From positions 1 through 22,356 of IMG/VR virus record IMGVR_UViG_3300032006_000098: a stretch of 22,356 nucleotides of DNA; one strand, written 5' to 3'. The DNA comes from a virus. Position 1 is the stretch's first letter. The number at the start of each line of letters is the position of its first letter. The notes beneath the pieces were generated by a model, which saw only the letters and a list, made by a program, of their open reading frames with translations, made no database searches and was not told the DNA's origin. Of the stretch, positions 6,632 to 14,823 are shown piece after piece. A program made the translations under genes and the position numbers.

Positions 6632-7549
6632 ATGGTAACGCGCCACACATACGCGACAGCCGACGACCTGCGGGATTACCTGGCAGGGACAACGTATTCC
6701 AGCGGATGGACTGCCGACGCTGCCACGCTTCGGCGTGTGCTGGAAGGCGCCAGTGACCGCATTGATTTATATTGCGGCGGTGGAACTTTTGGCCCCGTGA
6801 CGGCAACCTATGCATTCGACATAGGTTCCGGTAATCTGCGGAACTCGGTAGAGCCGTTCATGGTGGGTGGGCGCAATGCTATCCGGACAACAGCGGAAAT
6901 GGTCCCCATTATCAGGCTTACCGATTGGCTAATATCTGCCACCACGGTGACGGCCTACGATGGAACCGCCAGGGACAATAACACGGTTTTGACGGCAGGA
7001 TATAACGCCGACTATTTCCTGATGCCCTATAACAGTTCACCGAAAACAATTCTCAAGCTGAACGAAGATACCGCCGACACCCTGGACGCTGGCCAGCAAA
7101 CGTTGACCATCCTGGGGGAGTGGGGATACACGAACGACACCATCCTGGTGACTACTGCGGACGCGGTAGCGAGTACCACGGCCACGTCGGTCAGTGTCAG
7201 TTCGGCGGCCAATTTCGGACCGGCCCAGACGGTGCTTATAGATAGCGAGCAGATGTATATAACCAGTATCAGTGGAAACACCTTGACCGTTGAACGTGGG
7301 GTCAATGGGACCACGGCGGCAACCCATTCGGGCGGGGCAAATGCTTCCCGCTACGATTACCCGCCGCTGATCGTTCAGGCGTGTCTTGATATTGGAAAGA
7401 TTATGTTTCGGAACCGGGACATGGGTTCAGCTGGAACCATTGGGGGTGGGGCCGAGTCAATGACCACCAGCGAATCGGAAATCCGGTCGGTGTTGATGAC
7501 TATTGCCGATTACCGCGCCACTGGCACGTCTAGGGGGGTGATCTTTTAA
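6632..7549 (+). CDS. Head-tail adaptor (gp6-like) with inserted beta module
   Basis: 305 aa. The N-terminal YATADDLRDYLAG...LRRVLEGASDRIDLYCGGG and the C-terminal PPLIVQACLDIGKIMFRNRD segments resemble the helical head-tail connector family that binds below the portal. Residues about 173-238 form a separate beta-rich module (SVSVSSAANFGPAQTVLIDS then EQMYITSISGNTLTVERGVN), a module found in various phage structural proteins. It follows a GEWGY motif, where the simple adaptor would continue directly to its last helices. The stop overlaps the next ATG (TAATG), so the connector genes are coupled. Confidence 0.75.
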   Translation: MVTRHTYATADDLRDYLAGTTYSSGWTADAATLRRVLEGASDRIDLYCGGGTFGPVTATYAFDIGSGNLRNSVEPFMVGGRNAIRTTAEMVPIIRLTDWLISATTVTAYDGTARDNNTVLTAGYNADYFLMPYNSSPKTILKLNEDTADTLDAGQQTLTILGEWGYTNDTILVTTADAVASTTATSVSVSSAANFGPAQTVLIDSEQMYITSISGNTLTVERGVNGTTAATHSGGANASRYDYPPLIVQACLDIGKIMFRNRDMGSAGTIGGGAESMTTSESEIRSVLMTIADYRATGTSRGVIF

Positions 7550-7983
7550 TGGCTGAAGCCTTCAAGGTAAATATAAAGGCAACGGGACCAATGTTTGACG
7601 ATGCCACAATTGCCAAATTCCAGCCCATCATCAACCGTGGGCTTTTGGATATTGCATTGCTTGAAGGATCCAACAATGTCAAGGAACAACTATGGGGTCC
7701 GAGGACTAAACCCGAATATTTAGCATCGACCCCAGCCCAACGCCACGGCGCATATACCCGCAACCTGCGAAACCATATATGGGGCCGTTTAACTGGTAAT
7801 AGCAAGGCCCAGGTGGACGCGAAGGGCGTTACTGGTGGGGAAACGATTGAGTACGCGCCGAAAATTGAAGAAATGTATGGCATGTTTGAGAACACCAAGA
7901 AGGATTTGAACCGGAACGCCACCAGGTTGGGGGACAAATATATAGGGGATCCCATCATTGAATTACTAGGCGGCCAACCGTGA
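7549..7983 (+). CDS. Neck / HK97 gp10-like protein
   Basis: 144 aa; the ATG overlaps the adaptor stop. An early helical part (DDATIAKFQPIINRGLLDIALLEGSNNVKEQLW) is followed by RHGAYTRNLRNHIWGRLTGN and a beta part ending IEYAPKIEEMYGMFENTKKDLNRNATRLGDKYIGDPIIELL. The pattern of an amphipathic helix, then xGxLRxSI-type strands, then YAxxxExG fits the gp10-like head-closure/tail-component family. The gene order (adaptor, this gene, tail completion, tail tube) supports the call. Its stop overlaps the next GTG. Confidence 0.7.
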   Translation: MAEAFKVNIKATGPMFDDATIAKFQPIINRGLLDIALLEGSNNVKEQLWGPRTKPEYLASTPAQRHGAYTRNLRNHIWGRLTGNSKAQVDAKGVTGGETIEYAPKIEEMYGMFENTKKDLNRNATRLGDKYIGDPIIELLGGQP

Positions 7984-8414
7984 GCAGAAGTGGGGCATTG
8001 GATCGAATAGACGCGCTATTGTCCGAGATTACCGACCCGCCATTTGTGGGGGTAATCAGGGCCGAACCATTAGCCCTGGCAGGGACGCCAGTGGTTTGTT
8101 TTTGGGTCAATGGTCGGGTAGATAACCACCAGACCCTGGGGGACATAGGCAGCACAACAACCATCATGGTCCGGGCCTATTGGCGGCTGCAGTCGTCTCG
8201 GGTAGTACAGGAAGCGATTGAACTGGATATATGGGACGCAATGGTGAACATAGATTCCAAGCTGAGAAGCGACGCCAACCTGGACGGCAACTGCACCGAT
8301 TCCAGGGTGGGCGCGGCCACGGTGGTCAATATGCAAATCGGGGACGCTATCTGCAGAACGGTAAGCATCCCATTTGAAATTGACATATACGGGGAAATAA
8401 CAATTACACCATAA
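7980..8414 (+). CDS. Tail terminator / completion-like protein
   Basis: 144 aa from a GTG whose bases overlap the previous stop. It has an N-terminal helix (ALDRIDALLSEI), then strands around VGVIRAEPLALAGTPVVCFWV, a TTTIMVRAYWRL core strand, a helix (VVQEAIELDIWDAMVNIDSKL) and a final RTVSIPFEIDIYGEI strand. This beta-alpha-beta arrangement and the position directly before the tail-tube gene are those of the small protein that caps the tail and joins it to the head. Sequence identity to named families is not obvious, so the call rests mostly on context. Confidence 0.65.
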   Translation: MSRSGALDRIDALLSEITDPPFVGVIRAEPLALAGTPVVCFWVNGRVDNHQTLGDIGSTTTIMVRAYWRLQSSRVVQEAIELDIWDAMVNIDSKLRSDANLDGNCTDSRVGAATVVNMQIGDAICRTVSIPFEIDIYGEITITP

Positions 8415-8424
8415 GGGGTGAAAG

Positions 8425-9162
8425 ATGGCAAAAAGAAGCGGACTCGGTCAGGAATTTTATATATCAAGCTATGATCTATCGGGGGACGTGGCCAGCATTG
8501 GAACGATGGCAACACCACGCGAAGCCCTTGATGTGACGGCCATTAACGCTTCGGCCCATGAACGGGTGATGGGGCTCGCAGACGGCAACATATCCTTCAC
8601 GACTTATTTTAATGACGCCGCTGGCCAGGAACACGCCGCATTGTCGGGACTGCCGACCACTGACGTCCAGATATCCTGGCTGATTAGCGGAACCCGAGGG
8701 GATCCCGCCGTCAGCATGGTAGCCAAACAGATTGACTATAACGGGACACGTGGAACCGATGGAAGCCTGACCTTTGATGTTAACTGCAATTCAACGGGAA
8801 CGGCCCCGGATTGGGGCGTTCTATTGACTGCCGGTTCTGATACCCATTCCAGCGCGGGGGCAACTGCCAGCGTAGACAACGGGGCAGCCACTTCCAACGG
8901 TTTGGTGGCTTACCTGCACGTTGTAAGTATTGCCAGCGGAACGGCAACGGTAGCGATCCAGGGGTCATCCGATAACGGGTCCAGTGACGCTTTCGCAAAC
9001 GTGGCAGCCTTTACCGCTGCCAGTGCAGGAGCAACCGAGAGGATAACGGCCAGCGGAGCCGTGGAACGGTACTTGAGAATCAACACCACGGGGACATTCA
9101 GCAACGCGGTCATTGTTGTGACGGTAAGGCGCGGCACTGCCCAGGATGACGTCAGCTTATGA
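8425..9162 (+). CDS. Major tail (tube) protein with C-terminal extension
   Basis: 245 aa, ATG preceded by AAGGGGTGAAAG. Residues 1-130 form the tube core, with IGTMATPREALDVTAINASA, HERVMGLADGNISFTTYFND and YNGTRGTDGSLTF motifs. The same motifs recur in the 134-aa gene at 9535, so the two are paralogues. Residues about 131-245 are an extra Ser/Thr/Gly/Ala-rich beta domain ending SAGATERITASGAVERYLRINTTGTFSNAVIVVTVRRG, likely displayed on the tail surface. The size and position before the chaperone and tape-measure genes fit a tube protein. The stop overlaps the next ATG (ATGA). Confidence 0.8.
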   Translation: MAKRSGLGQEFYISSYDLSGDVASIGTMATPREALDVTAINASAHERVMGLADGNISFTTYFNDAAGQEHAALSGLPTTDVQISWLISGTRGDPAVSMVAKQIDYNGTRGTDGSLTFDVNCNSTGTAPDWGVLLTAGSDTHSSAGATASVDNGAATSNGLVAYLHVVSIASGTATVAIQGSSDNGSSDAFANVAAFTAASAGATERITASGAVERYLRINTTGTFSNAVIVVTVRRGTAQDDVSL

Positions 9163-9542
9163 CCAACACCCACACACACTGGACGATCACCAGGCCGAGG
9201 GGCAGCCATTCCAGGATTGCGTCCTGTGCTGATGTGGATTGCCAGGAATACCGGCTGGGGTGGAAAACGGTGCTAAATATGAGCGACCCGGTACACCGAG
9301 GCCATGCGGAGTTTATCAGGACTTTGAAAATGAACTGCCAGGAACGACGGGTGGGGGACACGATGGTCGAGTTTATCTTCGCACCTGGTCAGGAATGTTT
9401 CACCGGTCGATCCAACAAGCACCGGGTGGAACTGGAACGGGAATCAGTAATGAAAAAAGACGGGCAATTACTAAACCCGTATCAATGGGTTGATGAAATG
9501 AACGACACACTATACAGGATAAAGGGGGTCAGAAATGGCTAA
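9159..9542 (+). CDS. Conserved phage protein with Cys motif, 127 aa
   Basis: Starts in an ATGA overlap with the tube gene and ends 8 bases inside the second tube gene. Features are SCADVDCQEYRLGW near residue 30, a FIRTLKMNCQERRVGDTMVEFIF block, a PGQECFTGRSNKHRVELERE segment and a C-terminal LLNPYQWVDEMNDTLYRI. The spaced Cys and His residues could bind metal, though they do not form a standard finger. Proteins with this CADVDC...F.F.GQxCF...H pattern occur among phage tail genes, but their function is unknown. The close overlaps on both sides suggest it is made together with the two tube proteins. Confidence 0.72.
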   Translation: MTNTHTHWTITRPRGSHSRIASCADVDCQEYRLGWKTVLNMSDPVHRGHAEFIRTLKMNCQERRVGDTMVEFIFAPGQECFTGRSNKHRVELERESVMKKDGQLLNPYQWVDEMNDTLYRIKGVRNG

Positions 9543-9939
9543 AGAATCGGGCTTGGGAATGAGCGTCGCGGTTGACGATTCGGGTGGAAGCGCCAGGACT
9601 ATATCAAACGATATAACGAACCTGGACTTTGCAACACCCAGGGAAGAAGCAGACGTCACGGGATTGGATAAGAGCGCACGGGAACGGCTGCTATTATTGG
9701 CAGATTTCACGGTTACGCTGAATGGCGTATTTGATGATGCCAGCAACATGGCCCACGACGTATTTAAGACGGTCCCATCCACCAGCGTGGCACGAACCAC
9801 CACCATCGCGCTATCGGGCCAGACATTGGCATGTGAGGCGTTTTATACCGACTACGCTATAAGCCGTGGGACAGACGGGTCATGCACCTGGTCAACCAAC
9901 GGGGTTTTGTCAGGTGGCGCAGTTCCGACGTGGGCATAG
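9535..9939 (+). CDS. Second tail-tube-like protein (paralogue)
   Basis: 134 aa. It aligns with the first ~130 residues of the 245-aa tube protein: LDFATPREEADVTGLDKSARERLLLLADFTV against MATPREALDVTAINASAHERVMGLADGNI, and AISRGTDGSCTWSTNG against YNGTRGTDGSLTFDVN (each shown as matching motifs). It lacks the C-terminal beta domain. One of the pair may build the tube proper while the other decorates it or forms its end. The next gene starts 2 bases after the stop and is the tail-assembly chaperone, which in siphoviruses normally acts with the tube protein. Confidence 0.78.
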   Translation: MAKESGLGMSVAVDDSGGSARTISNDITNLDFATPREEADVTGLDKSARERLLLLADFTVTLNGVFDDASNMAHDVFKTVPSTSVARTTTIALSGQTLACEAFYTDYAISRGTDGSCTWSTNGVLSGGAVPTWA

Positions 9940-9940
9940 T

Positions 9941-10354
9941 ATGACCACCACCAACGGGAGTAAACCCGCTACAGGCAAAACCGGCGGCTTTCGTATACCC
10001 GAAGAACTTGTCAGGTTCAAGCTGACGGGTTCATATGAGGGCGCCTGGGTTGTTTGTCGGTTGAATGTTTCCATGAAGTATTACGCCCAGCTGAGGGCCG
10101 CCGCTGATGCAGAAGATCAGGCGGCAATGGCCACGTTATTCGGGGACCATGCCCTGGCTGAGTGGAACCTGGAAGATCCCACTGGCGAACCATTACCGGC
10201 CAACGGTGAAGGCATGATGGGGATACCGTTACAAATGGCCATGCAGATCGTGGCCGAGTGGGTGGAGCAGGTGTCGGGGGTGTCAGACCCTTTAGGGCAG
10301 CCATCCGGCGATATAGAAGCGTTGGCGGCGCTATCGACCGAGATGGGCGAATAG
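9941..10354 (+). CDS. Tail assembly chaperone, G-like (unshifted product)
   Basis: 137 aa from the ATG at 9941; a longer upstream frame exists but would overlap the tube gene. The protein has a beta-like N-terminus (FRIPEELVRFKLTGSYEGAWVVCRLN), a helical middle with an acidic AADAEDQAAMATLFG stretch, and an ALAEWNLEDPTGEPLPANGEG motif typical of G-like chaperones. These coat the tape-measure protein before tube polymerisation. Near its end it carries CCCTTTA at 10288-10294, read as C CCT TTA in this frame, where ribosomes can slip to give the longer G-T product. It is directly followed by the tape-measure gene. Confidence 0.8.
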   Translation: MTTTNGSKPATGKTGGFRIPEELVRFKLTGSYEGAWVVCRLNVSMKYYAQLRAAADAEDQAAMATLFGDHALAEWNLEDPTGEPLPANGEGMMGIPLQMAMQIVAEWVEQVSGVSDPLGQPSGDIEALAALSTEMGE

Positions 10355-10512
10355 TTAGGAAGCCCTGGGAACTGGAAGAAGCGGAACTGATTGACGGGAT
10401 CTGCCAGCGATATGGTTGTTTACCGTCCCAGCTGATGGATGAACCGGCAACAATTCTCAGGATGCTGGCAATAGTGCAGGAAGGAAACCCGGAAGAAAAC
10501 AATGGCGAATGA
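9941..10512 (+). CDS. Tail assembly chaperone G-T, -1 frameshift product
   Basis: If the ribosome slips back one base at CCCTTTA (10288-10294), reading continues in the -1 frame to the stop at 10510-10512. That gives a product of about 190 aa instead of 137. The -1 frame stays open well before and through the slip site. After the slip it encodes FRAAIRRYRSVGGAIDRDGR and then WELEEAELIDGICQRYGCLP...LMDEPATILRMLAIVQEG, the helical pattern of the T part in G-T chaperones. The T part binds the tape measure or tube. The 3' end overlaps the tape-measure ATG by 11 bases. No in-frame start with a ribosome-binding site serves the T part alone, which supports frameshifting. Confidence 0.78.
10288..10294 (+). 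other. Programmed -1 ribosomal frameshift site CCCTTTA
   Basis: This is a canonical X XXY YYZ heptamer, in phase with the chaperone codons (GAC CCT TTA). It lies 60 bases before the unshifted stop, between two overlapping open frames of the right relation (-1). No strong downstream hairpin was found by eye. Confidence 0.78.
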
Positions 10513-12115
10513 AGTTGAAATCAGCATAGGGGCCGATAGTTCTGGCGCTGTAAAGGGCATCCAGCAGGTTCAAACTGGCTTCGGTAAAATGTCGGCCACT
10601 TTTGAACGCCACCGGAAAAAGATTGGCGTGGGCCTGACCGCATTGGGTGGGGCTTTTACGACGTTAAGCGCGGTTTCGCTGAAAAGTCTACAGGAAGAAG
10701 CTATCGGAATAAGACAGCTTGACCAGGCGTTACTTAACATCGGGGAAAGCTACGCAGGGCAAAAGGCCGCTATTGAAGAAGTAATCAGCGCCCAGCAAGC
10801 AAAAACGAACTTCGGGGATGAGGCCCAACGGTCCGCGCTGATGGATTTAATCAGCGTGTCAGGCAGCTATGAAGATTCCATGAAAGCATTGCCGGCGGTT
10901 CTTGACCTTGCGGCAGCGAAGTCGATGGATTTGGGCGCAGCTGCCACATTGGTGGCCCGTGCGATTGGTGGAGAAACCAGCGCATTGACCAGGTACGGGA
11001 TAGCAGTTGAAAAGGGCGCAGACTCCACGGCGGTTCTGGACGCGATAATGGCCAAGTTCGGGGGTCAGGCTGAAGCGGCAGCGGATCCCGTGACCCAATT
11101 AAACAACAGCATGGGGGACTTGTCCCAGCAATTCGCGAAGGCATTATTACCCGCACTGGAAGCTATAGTTCCACCATTGACCGAGTTATTGACCAAGTTT
11201 ATCAGCTGGTCAACTGAGAACCCGAAGCTGGCGTCAACCATTGGAATAATTGTCGCGGGTATCGGTGGCCTTGCCTTGGTAATGGGTCCGATTCTTTTGT
11301 TACTGCCAGCGATCACGGGGGCGGTGGGATTGTTAACGGTGGCCTTTGGTTCCCTCAGCCTTTCCATGCTTCCCATTACGGCGGTTGTTGTGGGTATCGC
11401 GGCAGCGATAACCGCTGGGATTATCGTGTGGAAAAATTGGGACACTATCGTCAACGTGCTGCGTAAAACCTTTGAAAAAGTTATGACTTTTATTAAGAAC
11501 ATTGTCGAAAAGGTGTTCAATTTCATCACCGACCTTTACGAATCGAAGCTGGGCTGGCTGCTACCAGCTGGGCCATTGGTTAAAGGGATTTTGTTTTTAA
11601 GGGATAACTGGCGGGAAGTATTTGACGCCATTAAAACCATTACCAAAAACGTCACCGAGTCGGTATCCAATTTCTTCGGGGGAATGAAAGACAAAATCCT
11701 GGGCGTGTGGGATGGCATAGTCGGCGGTATACGTGACGCCATTAACTGGATTGTGGATAAGATCAATACATTCATTGGGTCATGGAACCGGATTCAGTTG
11801 AGGGTTCCACGGGTTCGACTTCCTGAGATCCTCGGCGGCTATACCGTAGGGGGCCAGGTGTTTGGCGTGCCACAACTTGGCACAATCCCCAGGTTGGCAA
11901 ATGGTGGCATTGTAAGAAGCCCAACCCTGGCAATGATCGGGGAACGGGGACCGGAAGCCGTGATTCCCTTGAACCGCTCCGGGGCTGGTGGAATTAACGT
12001 CAATATAACGGTCAACGGCGACATTGTAAGTGATGACTTTACGGAACGTGTGACCGCAGCGGTCCGGGACGCGGTGCTGGGTGGCGGTTTCACGGGAGTG
12101 CTGGCTAGGGCGTAA
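10502..12115 (+). CDS. Tape measure protein
   Basis: 537 aa, short for the family; by the usual rule of about 0.15 nm per residue it suggests a tail near 80 nm. The N-terminus (EISIGADSSGAVKGIQQVQTGFGKM) is the usual start of tape measures. A helical middle is followed by hydrophobic segments around residues 245-310 (ASTIGIIVAGIGGLALVMGP, then AVGLLTVAFGSLSLSMLPIT, and AVVVGIAAAITAGIIVW) that could insert in the host membrane. More helices follow, and then the C-terminal motif LANGGIVRSPTLAMIGERGPEAVIPLNR, very common at the ends of tape measures. No lysozyme or peptidase domain is visible. Its start lies inside the end of the G-T frame. Confidence 0.9.
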   Translation: MANEVEISIGADSSGAVKGIQQVQTGFGKMSATFERHRKKIGVGLTALGGAFTTLSAVSLKSLQEEAIGIRQLDQALLNIGESYAGQKAAIEEVISAQQAKTNFGDEAQRSALMDLISVSGSYEDSMKALPAVLDLAAAKSMDLGAAATLVARAIGGETSALTRYGIAVEKGADSTAVLDAIMAKFGGQAEAAADPVTQLNNSMGDLSQQFAKALLPALEAIVPPLTELLTKFISWSTENPKLASTIGIIVAGIGGLALVMGPILLLLPAITGAVGLLTVAFGSLSLSMLPITAVVVGIAAAITAGIIVWKNWDTIVNVLRKTFEKVMTFIKNIVEKVFNFITDLYESKLGWLLPAGPLVKGILFLRDNWREVFDAIKTITKNVTESVSNFFGGMKDKILGVWDGIVGGIRDAINWIVDKINTFIGSWNRIQLRVPRVRLPEILGGYTVGGQVFGVPQLGTIPRLANGGIVRSPTLAMIGERGPEAVIPLNRSGAGGINVNITVNGDIVSDDFTERVTAAVRDAVLGGGFTGVLARA

Positions 12116-12117
12116 TT

Positions 12118-13650
12118 ATGGCAGTTGCAACGTATAAGCTCGAAATAGATTGGAATAATGACGGGGATTTCACTGATACCGGTGATTCCCTGGACATGGG
12201 GCGCGTGCGGACGGTGTCCTGCAACTTCGGACGGGATAGGGCTTCCCAGCTGACGGGCAATTCCAAGGCTGGAACGCTGAAGGCCGTGGTTGATAACCGT
12301 TCGGGTGACTACTCGTATTTTAATTCCAGTTCGCCGCTATATGGAAACCTGCTACCAGGGCGCCCGGTGCGCTTATTGGCCAGCAGCGACAGCCTGACAG
12401 ATCAACCGATATGGCGGGGCTTCCTGACTAAAATAACGCCAATGGTCCGAGCGGGTGGGGATTCAACGGTCACACTGGAAGCCACGGGACCGCTGGGCCA
12501 TGTGAACCTGGACCAGATTAACGTTCCAATGGTTACAAACCAACGAACCGACCAGGTAGTGGCTGCCATCCTGGACGCTGCTGGATGGCCAGCTGGAGCC
12601 AATTACCGGACCCTATCCACGGGCAAGACTACCATTGGCAGGTATTGGCAGGATTCAACCTACACGGTGTCAGCCCTGCAGGAAGTCGAGGAAACCGAAG
12701 CCGGTTTCATATACGAAACGAAAGACGGCAAAATCGGATTCGACGACCGTCAAGCACGACTGAGCGGGGCCGCATTGACCAGCCAGGCCACGTATAGCGA
12801 CGCGGCTGGGGCTGCTCGGGTCTATAACAAGATAGACCAGGACGATCCCCTTCCCCATATCTTCAACGTGTTTTCCACAGAAGTTATAACGCACGACACC
12901 GGCAGCGTTGCGGATCTATGGACGTTGAGCGAATCGGGGGCCAATTCCCCGAGCATTGAACCCGGATTAACCGCCACGTATATCGCCCGATATCCTACGC
13001 CTGGGGCCGCTGGAAACGCCGACGGGGTGGGGACATGGACAACGGTGGCTGCTACTACTGACATGACGGCCAATACCGCCGCTGATGGATCAGGCACAAA
13101 CATTACGTCAGATATTGGGATATCGGTTTCCAAAAGCTCGGAAACAATGTCGATAACTTTGACCAATAACAACGCAGCCAGGGCATATATAACGTTACTG
13201 AAGGCACGGGGAACGCCCGTAACATCCAACAACCCGGTGACAATCCAGGAAACCGACGCCACCAGCAAGACCGCCTTCGGGGAAAGGACCTGGCCGAGTA
13301 AAACGAAATTTATCCCGACCACGGCCGAGGCTTCGGATTGGGGCAAGTTCAACGTGGCAATTTATAAGGATCCCACGCCAATGCTGAAATTGTCATTCGT
13401 GGCCAACCGTGACCAGAATTCACTTAACGAAATGATCCAGCGGGACTTGTCCGACCGGGTGACGGTAGTGGCCCAGAACAACGCGAACCTGGCCATCAAT
13501 GGGGACTTTTTTGTCGAAGGAATATCTCACACCGTCAGCAATAACCGGCTGCACATTGTAACGCTCTTATTAAGCTGGGCGGCACAATACAGCGATTGGT
13601 GGGTGTTAGGGACCAGCAAGTTAGGAACCAGCACACGGCTTTCATATTAA
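12118..13650 (+). CDS. Tail tip / baseplate-type protein
   Basis: 510 aa, starting 2 bases after the tape-measure stop. The N-terminal YKLEIDWNNDGDFTDTGDSL has the DxNxDGDFxD spacing of a calcium-binding loop. It is followed by RASQLTGNSKAGTLKAVVDNRSGDYSYFNSSSPLYGNLLPGRPVRL, a block seen in large tail proteins placed after tape measures. A middle region (QVVAAILDAAGW...EVEETEAGFIYETKDGKIGFDDR) resembles the domains of tail hub proteins. A Ser/Thr-rich beta region and a C-terminal TVVAQNNANLAINGDFFVEGISH segment close it. It probably forms the tail tip ring or hub. A distal-tail role is possible too, since no separate Dit gene is seen. Confidence 0.7.
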   Translation: MAVATYKLEIDWNNDGDFTDTGDSLDMGRVRTVSCNFGRDRASQLTGNSKAGTLKAVVDNRSGDYSYFNSSSPLYGNLLPGRPVRLLASSDSLTDQPIWRGFLTKITPMVRAGGDSTVTLEATGPLGHVNLDQINVPMVTNQRTDQVVAAILDAAGWPAGANYRTLSTGKTTIGRYWQDSTYTVSALQEVEETEAGFIYETKDGKIGFDDRQARLSGAALTSQATYSDAAGAARVYNKIDQDDPLPHIFNVFSTEVITHDTGSVADLWTLSESGANSPSIEPGLTATYIARYPTPGAAGNADGVGTWTTVAATTDMTANTAADGSGTNITSDIGISVSKSSETMSITLTNNNAARAYITLLKARGTPVTSNNPVTIQETDATSKTAFGERTWPSKTKFIPTTAEASDWGKFNVAIYKDPTPMLKLSFVANRDQNSLNEMIQRDLSDRVTVVAQNNANLAINGDFFVEGISHTVSNNRLHIVTLLLSWAAQYSDWWVLGTSKLGTSTRLSY

Positions 13651-13665
13651 AGGGGGGATTTAGTT

Positions 13666-14139
13666 ATGGCATGGACAACACCGGCAACGTGGTCAACGGG
13701 CCAAATAGTCGAAGCTAGTGACCTTAATGCCCAGATCAAGGGCAATATGGAATTGACCGCACCGGCGCTATTCAGCGCCCAGGGTGACATTCTATACGCT
13801 ACGGGCGCCAACGCCCCGGCACGGCTGGCAAAGGACACCAACGCCACCAGGTCATTGACCAACACGGGGTCAAATAACAACCCAGCATGGGCTCAGGTGT
13901 CGATGGCGACGGGTGTATCTGGAACGCTACCGGTAGCCAATGGTGGAACCGGTGCCACCAGTTTGAACGACCATTATGTCCTGGTGGGCTCGGGAACTGG
14001 TGCAGTAACACCAATTACGCCAGGCAGTTCGGGGCTTGTATTGACCAGCAACGGGACGGGATCCGATCCCACGTTCCAGGCTGCTGGGGGAAGTTCTAAC
14101 TCGGCCGACACGATGGTCGAAATAATGATGTATTCATAG
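13666..14139 (+). CDS. Tail fibre-like protein
   Basis: 157 aa, ATG preceded by AAAGGGGGG. The protein starts WTTPATWSTGQIVEASDLNAQIKGNM, a typical opening of phage fibre and tail-appendage proteins. It then has the fibre signature GVSGTLPVANGGTGATSL, followed by VGSGTGAVTPITPGSSGLVL repeats of Gly, Ser and Thr. Such proteins fold as trimeric beta fibres and contact the host surface. It is short, so the receptor-binding part may be supplied by the next small proteins. The position directly after the tail-tip gene agrees. Confidence 0.78.
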   Translation: MAWTTPATWSTGQIVEASDLNAQIKGNMELTAPALFSAQGDILYATGANAPARLAKDTNATRSLTNTGSNNNPAWAQVSMATGVSGTLPVANGGTGATSLNDHYVLVGSGTGAVTPITPGSSGLVLTSNGTGSDPTFQAAGGSSNSADTMVEIMMYS

Positions 14140-14147
14140 GGGGAATT

Positions 14148-14450
14148 ATGGCAAGAGGGGACGTTATTGGGAGTTTGCAGACGTTATCTGCAGGTGGGTC
14201 GTATACGGTGCAACCCGGTTCCGGTGTTGAGTGGGTAATTAAGTGTTTTGGTGGAGACGCTGGTGACAATAATTCAATACAGGCTTACGACGGTACTTCT
14301 ACGGTGATAATTATGCGTGGGGAAGATGCTGAATCCACCGGGGGGCGAATGACTTTTCCGATCAATAATAGTCTATATGCCCGGCTTCAAAATCATAGTT
14401 CGGGCGATTCAACCCGTGCCAGCTATCATGGGTTTATTACAAAGGATTAA
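14148..14450 (+). CDS. Small predicted beta protein, 100 aa
   Basis: ATG preceded by AGGGGGAATT, 8 bases after the fibre-like gene. The protein (MARGDVIGSLQTLSAGGSYTVQPGSGVEWVIKCFGG and RGEDAESTGGRMTFPINNSLYARLQNHSSGDSTRASYHGF as main blocks) is beta-rich, with an SVEWxIK-like strand and a final YHGFITKD. Similar small proteins follow fibre genes in some phages and may cap or extend the appendage. That is inference from place and composition; no family is firmly recognised. Its codons are richer in A and T than those of the tail genes before it, hinting at separate acquisition. Confidence 0.68.
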   Translation: MARGDVIGSLQTLSAGGSYTVQPGSGVEWVIKCFGGDAGDNNSIQAYDGTSTVIIMRGEDAESTGGRMTFPINNSLYARLQNHSSGDSTRASYHGFITKD

Positions 14451-14459
14451 GGGGGACTA

Positions 14460-14810
14460 ATGGCGCGAAGTACTGATGAAATAAACGCAATTATTGCGGA
14501 ATTAAAAACACGTAGGGATACCAGGGATGCGGCCATTGAATCTGCTGCTGCGGCATTAGATGGCAGTAATGAGAAGATTGCTGCTCGTTTACGCAGTTTG
14601 AAGCATGTTAAGGAAATAGCAAACGCGAAAGAAGTTTGTGTATTCTGCAAAGTTATTAAGAATGACGCTGGCGAGGTAGAGGCGATGGAGCATATATCAT
14701 ATTACATCGCTGACGAGATATTGGGAAAAGAAACCCAAAAAGGACTCGAAACCCTGTTAGTCGATGAGTCCTTCACGGTAACGGGCGCCACCACGGTCGA
14801 AAATCTTTAA
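14460..14810 (+). CDS. Hypothetical protein with N-terminal helix, 116 aa
   Basis: ATG at 14460 after AAGGGGGAC. The first half is a long charged helix (STDEINAIIAELKTRRDTRDAAIESAAAALDGSNEKIAARLRSLKHVKEI), likely a coiled coil. The second half has VCVFCKVIKNDAGEVEAMEH and a C-terminal LLVDESFTVTGATTVENL. No known domain is recognised. It lies in the same rightward operon, between the tail appendage and membrane-protein genes. Like its upstream neighbour it uses more AT-rich codons than the structural genes. Confidence 0.68.
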   Translation: MARSTDEINAIIAELKTRRDTRDAAIESAAAALDGSNEKIAARLRSLKHVKEIANAKEVCVFCKVIKNDAGEVEAMEHISYYIADEILGKETQKGLETLLVDESFTVTGATTVENL

Positions 14811-14823
14811 GGAATAAGAGCAT

